From assembly GCA_965229445.1 (NCBI GenBank), contig OZ245876.1:2604001-2668000 (forward strand): 64,000 nt of DNA, read 5' to 3'. This document shows positions 27,403-35,945 of this stretch, one piece after another. Below the pieces are notes generated by a model. The model made no database searches and had not been told where the DNA came from. It was given only the letters and a program-made list of their open reading frames with translations. The number at the start of each line of letters is the position of its first letter. The first letter of the stretch is position 1. The position numbers and the translations under genes were made by a program. Source of the stretch: Owenweeksia sp965229445 (GTDB lineage: Bacteria > Bacteroidota > Bacteroidia > Flavobacteriales > Schleiferiaceae).

Positions 27403-29631
27403 TTACTTGGCTGCAGCAGCTTTTTTAGAGGCTCTGGAAAATTTCCTCGACTTGAATTGCATGGTTATCAATCCTTTCAGGAACTTCCGCAAGGCCGATC
27501 TGCGTTTTTCAATGTCACCCAGCATCTGATCCATAAAATCTGGAGATACTCCGTTCACCACCAATCTCGGTTCAAATCCAAGGGTATCCATAAACTCTGA
27601 TAGAGCGTATTTATCGGCTTTATTCCAAATTCTCTTTGCAGAGAGAACGTTAAGTGCCAAATCAAATTTTTCCACCAGCTCAACAGGGAACTGATTGGAT
27701 AAAATTCCTTTTAATTCCAGCAAGATAAAATCGTAATCGGATTGAATATCGCCTTCCCCAACCAATTCTTCCAACTGATTTATCCCCAGAAACTTTTTGT
27801 CCGCTTCATAAGTCTTAAGTGTAACACCTGCTATCTCATCTTCAATATCTGGTGAGATTAACAGAATGCGCTTACCCATGGAAGCCAGTTCTTCAGCCAC
27901 TAGCTTTCCAATGAAGCTTTTGCCATCATTTTCCCGGGTACTAAAAATTAAGATGCTTTTTGGTCCACGTCCTGTCTTCTCCAGTCGCCGCATTTCCAGT
28001 CGCAGGTTTTGAGATATTAAGCCCAGAGACTTGGTGCTCAGCCAATCCATATCTACATTCTTGTATTCCGGACTTAGATTTACATCCGGATAGGCTCCCA
28101 CCAGTTTTAATCCAGTCATTTCCTCAGCGCGAATGGGACTTTTTACACTGTTGTCGAGGAACTCAAATAACAACACCAAAATCAATGGAATGATGAAGCC
28201 CACCACCGCGGCAAGCATTACCAGTAACAGTTGCTTTGATTCCGTTGGCTGAAGGGGAAAAGTAGGCACCGTAGTAACTGTGATACCGCTAGTAGCAATA
28301 GTTTCACTTTGTTGGCGCATCAGAGCCCAATTCATACTTTTATTAAGTTCCAGATACTTACTTTCTGCAACTTCCGCCGCTCGCTCGAGCTTGGCTAGCT
28401 GAGAACCTAAGGGTGAAATCTCGTTGTAAACATTTTCGTAATATGCTTTATTAGAAGACAGTACTCGTAAACGAGCAACACTCTCATCTAAGGCTAGCGT
28501 GGCTGTAAGCCATTCAGATAGGAGGCTTTCATTTGAAACCCCAGATTGATTTCTGCCCTGGTTGTAGACCTGAGCCGCAAGATTGGAAATTTCAACCTCC
28601 AGTACTTTGGCTTTCTCCTTGAGCGTATTTACCTTATCTGGATCATTATAATACACCTCAAGTTCAAGGATTCTAGACTTTAGTTCTGCCAATTCTGTAC
28701 GTTTCTGGAGCAGCTTATCGTACTCCTCACCACGATTATCCGATATCGCTAACTGGGTTTCAAGCTTCTTGAGTTTAGCTTCCGCGGCAGCCTTTACCTG
28801 TAGTTCCTTCTGATATTCATCCTCAATGCTATTTTTGGAACTGGTAATAGAGCGGGTTTGCTCTCCATAATCTATAATTCGGTACTTAATTCTAAAATTC
28901 GCCAGACTGTCTTCAGCACTCTCGAGTTTCATTCTGGCTTCAGATACTTTGTCTTTAAAATACTGCACTACATCCTCGGTTCTTTCTACTCTCATTTTGA
29001 GCAGTCTCTTGCTAAAGACGGAGTTGAGTATTTCCAGGGTATGCTGGCAAATTCCAGGATCGGACCAGTAATAACTGATCTCAATAAGGTCTGAAGAGCC
29101 TATGCGCTTCACTTTTGCTCCGCTTATCGACTGATGACTGTAGGGAGATCCTCCCCGTTCAAATATCTGTTGGGCGCGAAAGGTGTTAAAATGTTGAACC
29201 CTGAAGTTTTTTACATTTTCAAGAGTCTTTTCAAAGGAGTCCTCCACCCGCAGTGAGTCCCAAAGTTCAGGAGTTACTCTGTTTCGCGACGCTTCCCAGG
29301 CCACTTTATCAATACGACCTTCTTGCGGGCCATCCATCATGAGGTGATGCGCCAAAAGTCTTTCGCCAACCTCAATAGCGGTTTGCTTATTGTTGATGAT
29401 GTTGAACAGGTTGGAGTATTCATTATTGGCTGCTCGGTAATCTTTCTTAGCCCCCTCCACATCTTCTATATCCATGCCACTGGCAATACCGGTGTAAATC
29501 TCCGTGATAGACTGATAGGTTTTGGGAAGTCCTCTGGTAAAGAAAAACACAGACACGGCCAATCCCAAAGAGCAGAGAAAGAGGATGTTAAGATTGCGAT
29601 TTACAACTCTTAATAGCTGAATAAAGTTCAT
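27403..29631 (-). CDS. Wzc/Wzz-like polysaccharide co-polymerase with degenerate kinase domain
   Basis: 742 residues. A helix near residues 15-30, a large periplasmic part with long coiled coils (~200-440) and a second helix (~470-492, LLLVMLAAVVGFIIPLILVLLFEF) form the chain-length determinant (Wzz, GNVR) module. The C-terminal ~190 residues resemble a bacterial tyrosine kinase. Walker A reads STRENDGKS instead of a canonical Gly/Ala-x4-GK[ST], Walker A' is LLISPDIED (first Asp lost), and the Walker B position is ILLEL (Asp to Glu). No tyrosine cluster ends the protein. It likely controls chain length and export but may not phosphorylate. Last gene of the minus-strand operon starting at 33584. 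Confidence 0.85.
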   Translation of the reverse strand: MNFIQLLRVVNRNLNILFLCSLGLAVSVFFFTRGLPKTYQSITEIYTGIASGMDIEDVEGAKKDYRAANNEYSNLFNIINNKQTAIEVGERLLAHHLMMDGPQEGRIDKVAWEASRNRVTPELWDSLRVEDSFEKTLENVKNFRVQHFNTFRAQQIFERGGSPYSHQSISGAKVKRIGSSDLIEISYYWSDPGICQHTLEILNSVFSKRLLKMRVERTEDVVQYFKDKVSEARMKLESAEDSLANFRIKYRIIDYGEQTRSITSSKNSIEDEYQKELQVKAAAEAKLKKLETQLAISDNRGEEYDKLLQKRTELAELKSRILELEVYYNDPDKVNTLKEKAKVLEVEISNLAAQVYNQGRNQSGVSNESLLSEWLTATLALDESVARLRVLSSNKAYYENVYNEISPLGSQLAKLERAAEVAESKYLELNKSMNWALMRQQSETIATSGITVTTVPTFPLQPTESKQLLLVMLAAVVGFIIPLILVLLFEFLDNSVKSPIRAEEMTGLKLVGAYPDVNLSPEYKNVDMDWLSTKSLGLISQNLRLEMRRLEKTGRGPKSILIFSTRENDGKSFIGKLVAEELASMGKRILLISPDIEDEIAGVTLKTYEADKKFLGINQLEELVGEGDIQSDYDFILLELKGILSNQFPVELVEKFDLALNVLSAKRIWNKADKYALSEFMDTLGFEPRLVVNGVSPDFMDQMLGDIEKRRSALRKFLKGLITMQFKSRKFSRASKKAAAAK

Positions 29632-29637
29632 AACTGA

Positions 29638-30375
29638 CTATTTGGGAAATTTACTAAACGGGGTACCTACCAATCTTTCCAAGGCAGTATATACCTCACC
29701 AAACTGAGCTCTAAGTTTTTCGTATTCCGAGGCAAAATTAGCCCTCATGTTGGTAGCGCTGCCTAATTCCTCCAATGATATCTGACCATCTCTAAACTTC
29801 TCTTCCGCCATTTGATATTGAAGTGTGGCACTCTCTCTGGCTTCCGCCGATATGTTGATTAGACGTTGCAATAGTACTAATTCATTATAGGTTCTTATAA
29901 CCTGATCTCTAATATCCATTTGGGTGCGCCTGAGTTCTTGCTTACTGATCTCCATCTGGGTCTTCAGTAATTCCATGCGCTCATTCCTGCTAACAAAGTA
30001 GTTTAGTGGCAATTGTACACCGGCAAATATTTGGTATCCGGTACGAGGATCTGCAAACTGAACGCCAATATCATCGTTGGTAGTTAGGAATTGACCATAG
30101 CCATAACGCGCCCTAAAGCCTATTAAGTCTGCCCAATCTTTACTCCCTTGTCTAATTTCAATCTCACTCTGTTCTAATGAAACTTCTGAAATGGTCATTT
30201 CCGGAGAATTGGCCATTGCTGAATCGATCAATAATTGCAATGGCGGTAGCAAGCCTATGAGGTTACTGCCTGCGGCATTAAATCTTGTGGTATCAATCTG
30301 ACTGGAAGCGGTGGATCCTGTGATTACGATCATCAGAAGGATCAAAAACCGGATATGTATTTTTTGCTTAAACAT
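29638..30375 (-). CDS. Half-length TolC-like outer membrane protein
   Basis: 245 residues with a signal peptide (cleavage near ITGSTASSQ). The body holds one TolC-type repeat: LIDSAMANSPEMTISEVSLEQSEIEIRQ, a barrel-like stretch (RARYGYGQ... YQIFAGVQLPLNYF), then long helices (MELLKTQMEISKQELRRTQMDIRDQVIRTYNELVLLQR; EEKFRDGQISLEELGSATN). TolC and OprM proteins normally have two such repeats in ~430-470 residues, so this is about half size; trimers of dimers or a role other than a channel are possible. It overlaps the sugar transferase gene by 8 bp and lies 6 bp before the Wzc-like gene. Confidence 0.8.
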   Translation of the reverse strand: MFKQKIHIRFLILLMIVITGSTASSQIDTTRFNAAGSNLIGLLPPLQLLIDSAMANSPEMTISEVSLEQSEIEIRQGSKDWADLIGFRARYGYGQFLTTNDDIGVQFADPRTGYQIFAGVQLPLNYFVSRNERMELLKTQMEISKQELRRTQMDIRDQVIRTYNELVLLQRLINISAEARESATLQYQMAEEKFRDGQISLEELGSATNMRANFASEYEKLRAQFGEVYTALERLVGTPFSKFPK

Positions 30376-31510
30376 TCTCTTTTTGAAATAAGGCTGGGAT
30401 AGTTTTAAGGATCAGTTTGATATCGTTCCACAAACTTACCTTTCTGGCATACGCGTTATCCAGGGCTTTTCGTTCTTCTTCAGACATCGAGCCCTTTCCG
30501 CGTTTCATTACCTGCCATAAACCGGTGATACCGGCTGGTGCCAGGAATCTCTCACCCCAATCATCAGAAGTGAGTTGTTCCGCTTCATAAAGTGGAAGAG
30601 GTCTGTTACCGACAATAGACATATCTCCCTTCAGCACATTTATTAATTGCGGTAGTTCATCAATGCTGGTGTTTCTTAGAAAGAGGCCCACTTTAGTAAT
30701 CCTGGGATCGTTCTTGATCTTTACAAATGTTCCGGCCTGCTGTACTTTCTTAATCTTTAAGTACTCTTCCTCCTTCATCATCTCTCCATTCTTGTAGATC
30801 AAAGTAGGACCGGCACCTGATTTCACTGGTGCTTCCTCATTATCGGCGTTCTTTTGCGCCTCCATGGCATATTGATTCAGGTGTTTGATATCCTTCATCC
30901 GCTGGTCAGCGTCCACATACATGGATCTCAGCTTGTAAAAATCAAAGACCTTATAGCCCGTACCTACCCGCTTTGATACATAGAAAGTAGGTCCCCGACT
31001 CTCGATACGCAAGGCAAGTGCAGCGAGGATTATCACTGGGGAAGCTATAATAAGAGCGGCTCCTGCCACAATGATATCAAATAATCGTTTTTCCCAGGGT
31101 ATCTTATACTCGGGTTGATCCACTGGCAGCTTTGACCGCAATTTGCTTTGCAACATATTTACGAGGAAAGGCACTCTGCCTACCACTAAAGCTGGATCCG
31201 TGTTGGTGTCATAAACTTCAAGAATACCCTGTTCGAGCAATGCTAATTTGCGATCGTGATCCAGTTTATTGGCCACGATGCCAAAGGGAATTTCATAGTG
31301 ATTTAACTCCTCCTTGTACTTTTCGTAAACCCCGGGTCCATCTAAACCACGCAGTTTTAAATCTGCTAACACCATGGAAATCTGTGAGGCATCACCTAAG
31401 GCTTCATACAATCCAATTACGTTGGGTAAATGAAGCATACTATAGGTATTCACGGATGAAAGCCTATCTGCAAAAGCCTGATCTTCTCCTATGTATATCA
31501 GGCGTTTCAC
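30368..31510 (-). CDS. Receiver-like domain fused to a polyprenyl glycosylphosphotransferase
   Basis: 380 residues. Residues ~145-380 are a bacterial sugar transferase that moves a sugar-1-phosphate onto undecaprenyl phosphate and starts the polymer: WEKRLFDIIVAGAALIIASP, YKVFDFYKLRSMYVDAD, RNTSIDELPQLINVLKGDMSIVGNRP, PAGITGLWQV. Residues 1-120 look like a response-regulator receiver: E9/D10 as acidic pair and D50 in LADLKLRGLDG as phosphoacceptor position. The beta-4 Thr/Ser (Ala80) and the invariant Lys (Asn103 in VYDTNTDP) are missing, so it may be a pseudo-receiver. The usual N-terminal membrane bundle of WbaP-like enzymes is absent. It overlaps the preceding receiver gene by ATGA (31507-31510). 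Confidence 0.85.
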   Translation of the reverse strand: MKRLIYIGEDQAFADRLSSVNTYSMLHLPNVIGLYEALGDASQISMVLADLKLRGLDGPGVYEKYKEELNHYEIPFGIVANKLDHDRKLALLEQGILEVYDTNTDPALVVGRVPFLVNMLQSKLRSKLPVDQPEYKIPWEKRLFDIIVAGAALIIASPVIILAALALRIESRGPTFYVSKRVGTGYKVFDFYKLRSMYVDADQRMKDIKHLNQYAMEAQKNADNEEAPVKSGAGPTLIYKNGEMMKEEEYLKIKKVQQAGTFVKIKNDPRITKVGLFLRNTSIDELPQLINVLKGDMSIVGNRPLPLYEAEQLTSDDWGERFLAPAGITGLWQVMKRGKGSMSEEERKALDNAYARKVSLWNDIKLILKTIPALFQKENV

Positions 31511-31890
31511 TGTACTAGTCTGAGTAAATTATCAATTCTTAAAGCCAGTTCCTCCGGATTAAAGGGCTTAATCATGTAGTCATTGGCGCCTAGTTTAAGC
31601 GACTTAATTCTTTCAGCACTGGATTCTTCACCGGAAAGAACAATAAGTGGGACATCCTGAAAAAAGCCACTTTCTCTTACTTTTTGGATATACTCAAAAC
31701 CGTCTATTTCAGGCATATTGAGATCGGCAACCACTAAATCGGGAATATTGCCAGAATACATCCATTCCAGGGCTTCCCTACCATTGCTCTTCAGCACCAC
31801 CTCGTGCCGGTCTTTGATGATCTGCATCAATAGCTTACGCATGATGGGTTCATCATCAATTATTAGAATTTGTTTGCCGCTAACGTCCAT
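31507..31890 (-). CDS. Stand-alone CheY-like response regulator
   Basis: 127 residues, a single receiver domain with no output domain. Acidic pocket D12/D13, phosphoacceptor D56 in VVADLNMPEIDG, Ser86 in VLSGEES and Lys108 in MIKPF are all present, so it should take phosphate. It lies between an Hpt gene (2 bp away) and the receiver-sugar transferase fusion (4-bp overlap). It probably passes or removes phosphate within this operon, or binds the sugar transferase or Wzc-like protein directly; its partner is not known. Confidence 0.92.
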   Translation of the reverse strand: MDVSGKQILIIDDEPIMRKLLMQIIKDRHEVVLKSNGREALEWMYSGNIPDLVVADLNMPEIDGFEYIQKVRESGFFQDVPLIVLSGEESSAERIKSLKLGANDYMIKPFNPEELALRIDNLLRLVQ

Positions 31891-31892
31891 GA

Positions 31893-32231
31893 CTATTGCA
31901 TTTGGTTGAATGATTGACGCAGTATATCCTTGACTCGATTGAGACTGACATTCAATGCCTCATCATTAATTCCTGCTTTTCCTTTTTCTTCTACTACCCT
32001 AATATCCTGTGAAATATCATTGATACTGAACAAGTCTATATTGGGTTTAATCTTATGTGCTATACTTCCAACGGTCTGTAAATCACCACTTTCATAGGCA
32101 GAAAGCATTTCATCCAACTGTCCCGGCGTGTGCTCCAGGAAAGTTTCAATCATGCTTTGCACAAAATCGTCGCTGCCAGCGGCTAGATCTCTAAGTTGTT
32201 GAAGATTATAGAGTTTGTCAGACATTTCCAC
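31893..32231 (-). CDS. Histidine phosphotransfer (Hpt) protein
   Basis: 112 residues, all-helical. The Hpt motif IAHKIKPNIDLFS gives His59 as the phosphorylated residue, in the position of the family HxxK. FVQSMIETFLEHTPGQLDEM is a typical first helix pair. Hpt proteins shuttle phosphate between receivers and hybrid kinases. It lies directly after the sigma-54 regulator gene (stop and start are adjacent) and 2 bp before the stand-alone receiver. No histidine kinase gene is in the window, so the phosphate source lies elsewhere. Confidence 0.88.
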   Translation of the reverse strand: MEMSDKLYNLQQLRDLAAGSDDFVQSMIETFLEHTPGQLDEMLSAYESGDLQTVGSIAHKIKPNIDLFSINDISQDIRVVEEKGKAGINDEALNVSLNRVKDILRQSFNQMQ

Positions 32232-33584
32232 TTAAATTTTTAATTCTTTGTTTTTAACCATGCGGTATATGGTACTCTTCCCAATGTCCAGCCTTCTGGC
32301 TACGTCAACAACATTGCGATCGTATTTATCCAGGAAATGCTGAATAATCCGCTGGTTAAATGATCTTAAGGTCAGTTCTTGATTAATCAGACCGTTAAGA
32401 CCGTCATCTGTACTATTAAAGGATATATCAGATTCCTGAACTTCAGCATCGTCCGCCATCACTACCGCTAGTTCAATGACCGCTTTAAGTTCACGGACGT
32501 TGCCCGGCCAGGGGTAACTGAGGAGTTTTTTCTGAGCCTCTTTATTGATGCCCAATTTTGGGAGGCCATTTTCCTTGGAAAAGGCATCCATAAAATATTT
32601 CGCAAGGATGATAATATCGTTGGAACGGTTTCTTAATGGAGGAAGGTCGATAGGCAAGCCCAATAAGCGATAGTATAAATCCTCCCGGAAGTTACCGTTC
32701 TTCACCTCATCCGCCAGGTTGCGATTGGTTGCCACCATTATACGGGCGTTGAACTTAGTAGGTGTGTTGCTGCCGATTCGGGTAATCTCCTTTTCTTGTA
32801 ATACACGCAGCAGCTTTGCCTGTAGGTTCATATCCATCTCCCCTATTTCGTCGAGAAAAATGGTACCGCCGTTTGCCTCTTCAAACTTTCCAATCCGCCT
32901 GCCGGCTGCACCGGTAAATGATCCTTTCTCGTGTCCAAATAATTCGCTCTCCAGCAGTTCTTTGGGAATGGCGGGGATATTTACCGCTACCAGCGGCTTC
33001 TTTTTAGTGCTCTTGGTATTGTAATGAATAGCCTTGGCCACCAATTCTTTACCGGTTCCCGTTTCACCGCTGATAGAAACGGTAATATTGGTCTGTACCG
33101 CCTTCTCAATAAGTCGGAATACCCGTTTTATTGGTGCGCTATTTCCCTTGATGTTCGTGAAATCGTATTTGTGATCTACCTCCTCACGCAAGCGGTCAAT
33201 CTCATCCCGGAGCATGTAATTCTCCTTGATGTTATTGCAAGCTTTCCACATGCGTTCATGGGCATTCTCATCCTTAACAATGTAGTCATAAGCACCCTCC
33301 TTTAAGAGATCAACGGCCGTACTAACATTCTCCTGACCACTAACGATAACCACAGGAATTTCAGGGTTAGACTCCTTAATCTTGCGCAGTACTTCAATAC
33401 CAGATAAATCCGGTAGAGAATAATCGAGAAAAATTACGTTAGGACGAGAATAGATATTGGCCAGACACTCCTTACCCGTAAAGAACACCTCCACCTCATT
33501 ATCTGGATTCAGAGACAGGTGGTGGCGACTTGCTTTGGCGTAAAGCTCATTGTCGTCTACAATAAAGACCTTAAAAATGTTCAT
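32232..33584 (-). CDS. Sigma-54-dependent response regulator (NtrC family)
   Basis: 450 residues from the ATG at 33582-33584, which begins MNIFKVFIVDDN, the normal start of a receiver; an upstream in-frame start at 33608 would add eight residues. Receiver with D10/D11 and acceptor D54 (IFLDYSLPDL) and Lys in YIVKD. AAA+ domain: Walker A GETGTGKE, the sigma-54 contact loop as GSFTGA instead of GAFTGA, and IFLDEIGEM as Walker B. A C-terminal Fis-type helix-turn-helix (VVDVARRLDIGKSTIYRMVK) follows. It is the first gene of the operon that continues with Hpt, receiver, sugar transferase fusion, TolC-like and Wzc-like genes, and is likely its local regulator. Confidence 0.93.
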   Translation of the reverse strand: MNIFKVFIVDDNELYAKASRHHLSLNPDNEVEVFFTGKECLANIYSRPNVIFLDYSLPDLSGIEVLRKIKESNPEIPVVIVSGQENVSTAVDLLKEGAYDYIVKDENAHERMWKACNNIKENYMLRDEIDRLREEVDHKYDFTNIKGNSAPIKRVFRLIEKAVQTNITVSISGETGTGKELVAKAIHYNTKSTKKKPLVAVNIPAIPKELLESELFGHEKGSFTGAAGRRIGKFEEANGGTIFLDEIGEMDMNLQAKLLRVLQEKEITRIGSNTPTKFNARIMVATNRNLADEVKNGNFREDLYYRLLGLPIDLPPLRNRSNDIIILAKYFMDAFSKENGLPKLGINKEAQKKLLSYPWPGNVRELKAVIELAVVMADDAEVQESDISFNSTDDGLNGLINQELTLRSFNQRIIQHFLDKYDRNVVDVARRLDIGKSTIYRMVKNKELKI

Positions 33585-34143
33585 GGTCCAATATCTGGTG
33601 ATGTTCAAAAGTAACCTTCTTTCTCAATTCGGGAATTCAATTCCCATGAATGCATTGTAAAATAGCGTAAACCGCCATCGTTTTTGGTGGATAAACACCA
33701 TCTTAAATATTTAATTATCAATTAATTAGCTTCAATTAATTCTTGTTTTTTCGTCCAATTTTCACCCTCTGCCAGTCCATGACAAAAGTAAAGCCGAAAA
33801 TCTCTCTTCTCCTGAATTAAACGCGGTTTAAAGCCACGATTAAGCTTAAAGACAGGAAAAGGTTATCATACATCAAAGTGAACTCAAAACCGCTTAAATC
33901 AATTCTAGAAGAGCAATATAAAAAATCTGATTTTCAATGATTTAAAAATATTTCACCCCTAAAAGGCTTCCATAATACCATCGATATCAGCATTAAGAAT
34001 CCTGTAAAAATGCCATGTAGAATAAGCGTTTTCTGAAAGAATCAATTTACATATTGGAAAGCTTCCGGAATAGGGATGGAAAATATGCTCGATCAGAAAT
34101 TAAGCATTATTCCCAATTTGAATATTGCACCATATTGGGAAAA
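33585..34143. other. AT-rich intergenic region with inverted repeats
   Basis: 559 bp between two minus-strand operons, with no supportable gene. It should hold the promoter of the regulator/EPS operon. Perfect inverted repeats: GGGAATT-C-AATTCCC at 33631-33645 (47 bp upstream of the chosen regulator start), ATTAATT/AATTAAT at 33721-33727/33734-33740, and TGGTG/CACCA at 33685-33689/33696-33700. TCCCAAT/ATTGGGA at 34111-34117/34134-34140 sits just after the sulfotransferase stop. No sigma-54 GG-N10-GC site was found by eye on either strand. Confidence 0.55.
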
Positions 34144-35097
34144 TTATGAAGCGGTGTCCACCTTTGCTTCACGTGGTGCTAACCACTCGGTCATATCTCT
34201 ATTGAGTAGTTTACCGAGCTCCACAATATCATCATGATAAATTTCGCTGGTAATTCTATTGCGAAGTTCACTATCCATTTTCATGGAAATAATATGCTTA
34301 TTGCGTGCTTTGTTGAGATACTTGATTACATCTTTGTTGCGCTTAAAGCGATCATGCAACCGCGGGAATATTGCTTTGGTAAGATTCACAAGCATCCCGT
34401 TCTGACCAAGCATGATGTTAAAGAGGTCATTCTTACGCTTTCCGGATTTGTTCACGACAATGTCCGTATCAACCAGAACCCGGTCATTAACACCAATAAA
34501 CTTATAGATCTCTTTTAGGATGGCTTCCGGATCCTTTCTGAACTCATCATACAGAAATACTTTAATGTTTTCTTTAGGGAAATGCTCAAAATACTTTCTA
34601 AGATGACGGCAATAAAATCCTTCATTAACCAAATCAGGGCGTTTCCACCAAATGGTACTGCGATCAAACAGTTGGCTCCAATCTTCAGCAGGAACCCGAT
34701 CTTCTCTGATCATGTGCAAATAGCGTGAAAACAATCGATCGGCGGGCTGTCGCAACAAGGCGACCAGCTTGGCCTCTGGTACGTAATTCTTAATAGCCTT
34801 ATAAGCTTCGGAACTGTACAGGTACAAATTGGATATTTCCCCGGTCTTTTGTTCGTCTGAGGCACCATCATACAACGCCAGATATTCATCCTTCTTGTAA
34901 ATGGAATCGAGATGATATTGCCGGGATTCTTCAATTTCATAGCTGTCTATATCCACGTTCTCCAAGCCGAAAAAATTTGGCTCCTTCCTGGTAGACATAA
35001 ATATCTCAGGATGTTGGTCTAAATACTCATTAAGAGCAGTTGTTCCCGACTTCCCAGCGCCTATTACAATAAAATCTGGCCAACGTGGTGCGTTCAT
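34144..35097 (-). CDS. Sulfotransferase
   Basis: 317 residues of the PAPS-dependent sulfotransferase family. The 5'-phosphosulfate loop is clear near the N terminus (FIVIGAGKSGTTALNEYL), and the 3'-phosphate region is seen in LVALLRQPADRLFSRYLHM. It has no signal peptide and is cytosolic. It would move sulfate from PAPS to a hydroxyl of a sugar or lipid. It is last in a minus-strand operon of GT4, methyltransferase and sulfotransferase, so the polymer or a lipid-linked glycan may be sulfated. A 7-bp inverted repeat lies just downstream. Confidence 0.88.
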   Translation of the reverse strand: MNAPRWPDFIVIGAGKSGTTALNEYLDQHPEIFMSTRKEPNFFGLENVDIDSYEIEESRQYHLDSIYKKDEYLALYDGASDEQKTGEISNLYLYSSEAYKAIKNYVPEAKLVALLRQPADRLFSRYLHMIREDRVPAEDWSQLFDRSTIWWKRPDLVNEGFYCRHLRKYFEHFPKENIKVFLYDEFRKDPEAILKEIYKFIGVNDRVLVDTDIVVNKSGKRKNDLFNIMLGQNGMLVNLTKAIFPRLHDRFKRNKDVIKYLNKARNKHIISMKMDSELRNRITSEIYHDDIVELGKLLNRDMTEWLAPREAKVDTAS

Positions 35098-35130
35098 GAC
35101 GGTAAATCTATGATAATCACTTGGTAGTGA

Positions 35131-35922
35131 TTAAGCCTTGAGGATGTATGACATATAAAACCCAGAAGTAAAGGTGGGTGGCAACACATTTGCTACTGCG
35201 CAATCAATTTCCTGCAATTTCCTACTCCTGCGGGTGAAAATTGACAGGGGAAAGATATTGCTCAAGCTGTCGCCCTTGCTGAAATTCTTCAGTTTAAAGC
35301 CTCTCTCTTCGTGCAGTTTTACAATTTCCTTTCTGCCAAAAAATTGAATATGTTCCAGATCGGGATTGCTGCTCTGCACTGTACCATGTCCAAAACCAAA
35401 AAGCCGTTTAAATTTTACCAGCTTCTCACCTAACTCCTTTTTCTCAAGGTATTGCATAGGCTTGGTCATCAGTACCTCCCTGGGGCCGTAGCCATTGGGA
35501 ACCGTACTGATAAAGATACCCCCTTTCTTAAGGTAGTTACCGGCATAATCCAGTACCACCGAGGGATCAATCAAATGCTCCAACACCTCGGTACAAACTA
35601 TAGCGTCGAATTTATCCCCTTCCGTAAGGTTTTCCGCAGGTTCTGCTTTAAACTCCAGATTAGAGTAGGTATTATTGGCTTTGGCCCGGGTAATACTATC
35701 AGCGTCAATGTCAACGCCCAGGGTTTGATAACCCATACTAGCAATTCCCATCGAAACATTGCCATTACCACAGCCTATTTCCATGACCTTTTTGGAGGTA
35801 TCAAAATCCAGATGAGCATTTAGTTCATCTATGATAAATTGTAAGCGCTTTAATTCTTCGGCTCTTTCAAAGCCGGTTGCTTCACTTATCCTCCGCTTGA
35901 TTTCTTTCTGATCGATTTTCAT
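35131..35922 (-). CDS. Class I SAM-dependent methyltransferase
   Basis: 263 residues. SAM-binding motif I VMEIGCGNGNVSMG (~residues 42-55), motif II LGVDIDADSI, and the post-motif FDAIVCTEVLEHLIDP place it in the Ubi/Coq-like methyltransferase fold. The C-terminal part has KFKRLFGFGHG and a basic patch. Between a GT4 and a sulfotransferase gene, it probably methylates a sugar or the end of a glycan; the substrate is unknown. Confidence 0.85.
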   Translation of the reverse strand: MKIDQKEIKRRISEATGFERAEELKRLQFIIDELNAHLDFDTSKKVMEIGCGNGNVSMGIASMGYQTLGVDIDADSITRAKANNTYSNLEFKAEPAENLTEGDKFDAIVCTEVLEHLIDPSVVLDYAGNYLKKGGIFISTVPNGYGPREVLMTKPMQYLEKKELGEKLVKFKRLFGFGHGTVQSSNPDLEHIQFFGRKEIVKLHEERGFKLKNFSKGDSLSNIFPLSIFTRRSRKLQEIDCAVANVLPPTFTSGFYMSYILKA

Positions 35923-35945
35923 GACTTTGATTGGATTAAGAGAGA

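Noticed and set aside
32232..33608. Longer start of the sigma-54 regulator at 33608
   Set aside because: It would add eight residues before a normal receiver start; the ATG at 33584 fits the family.
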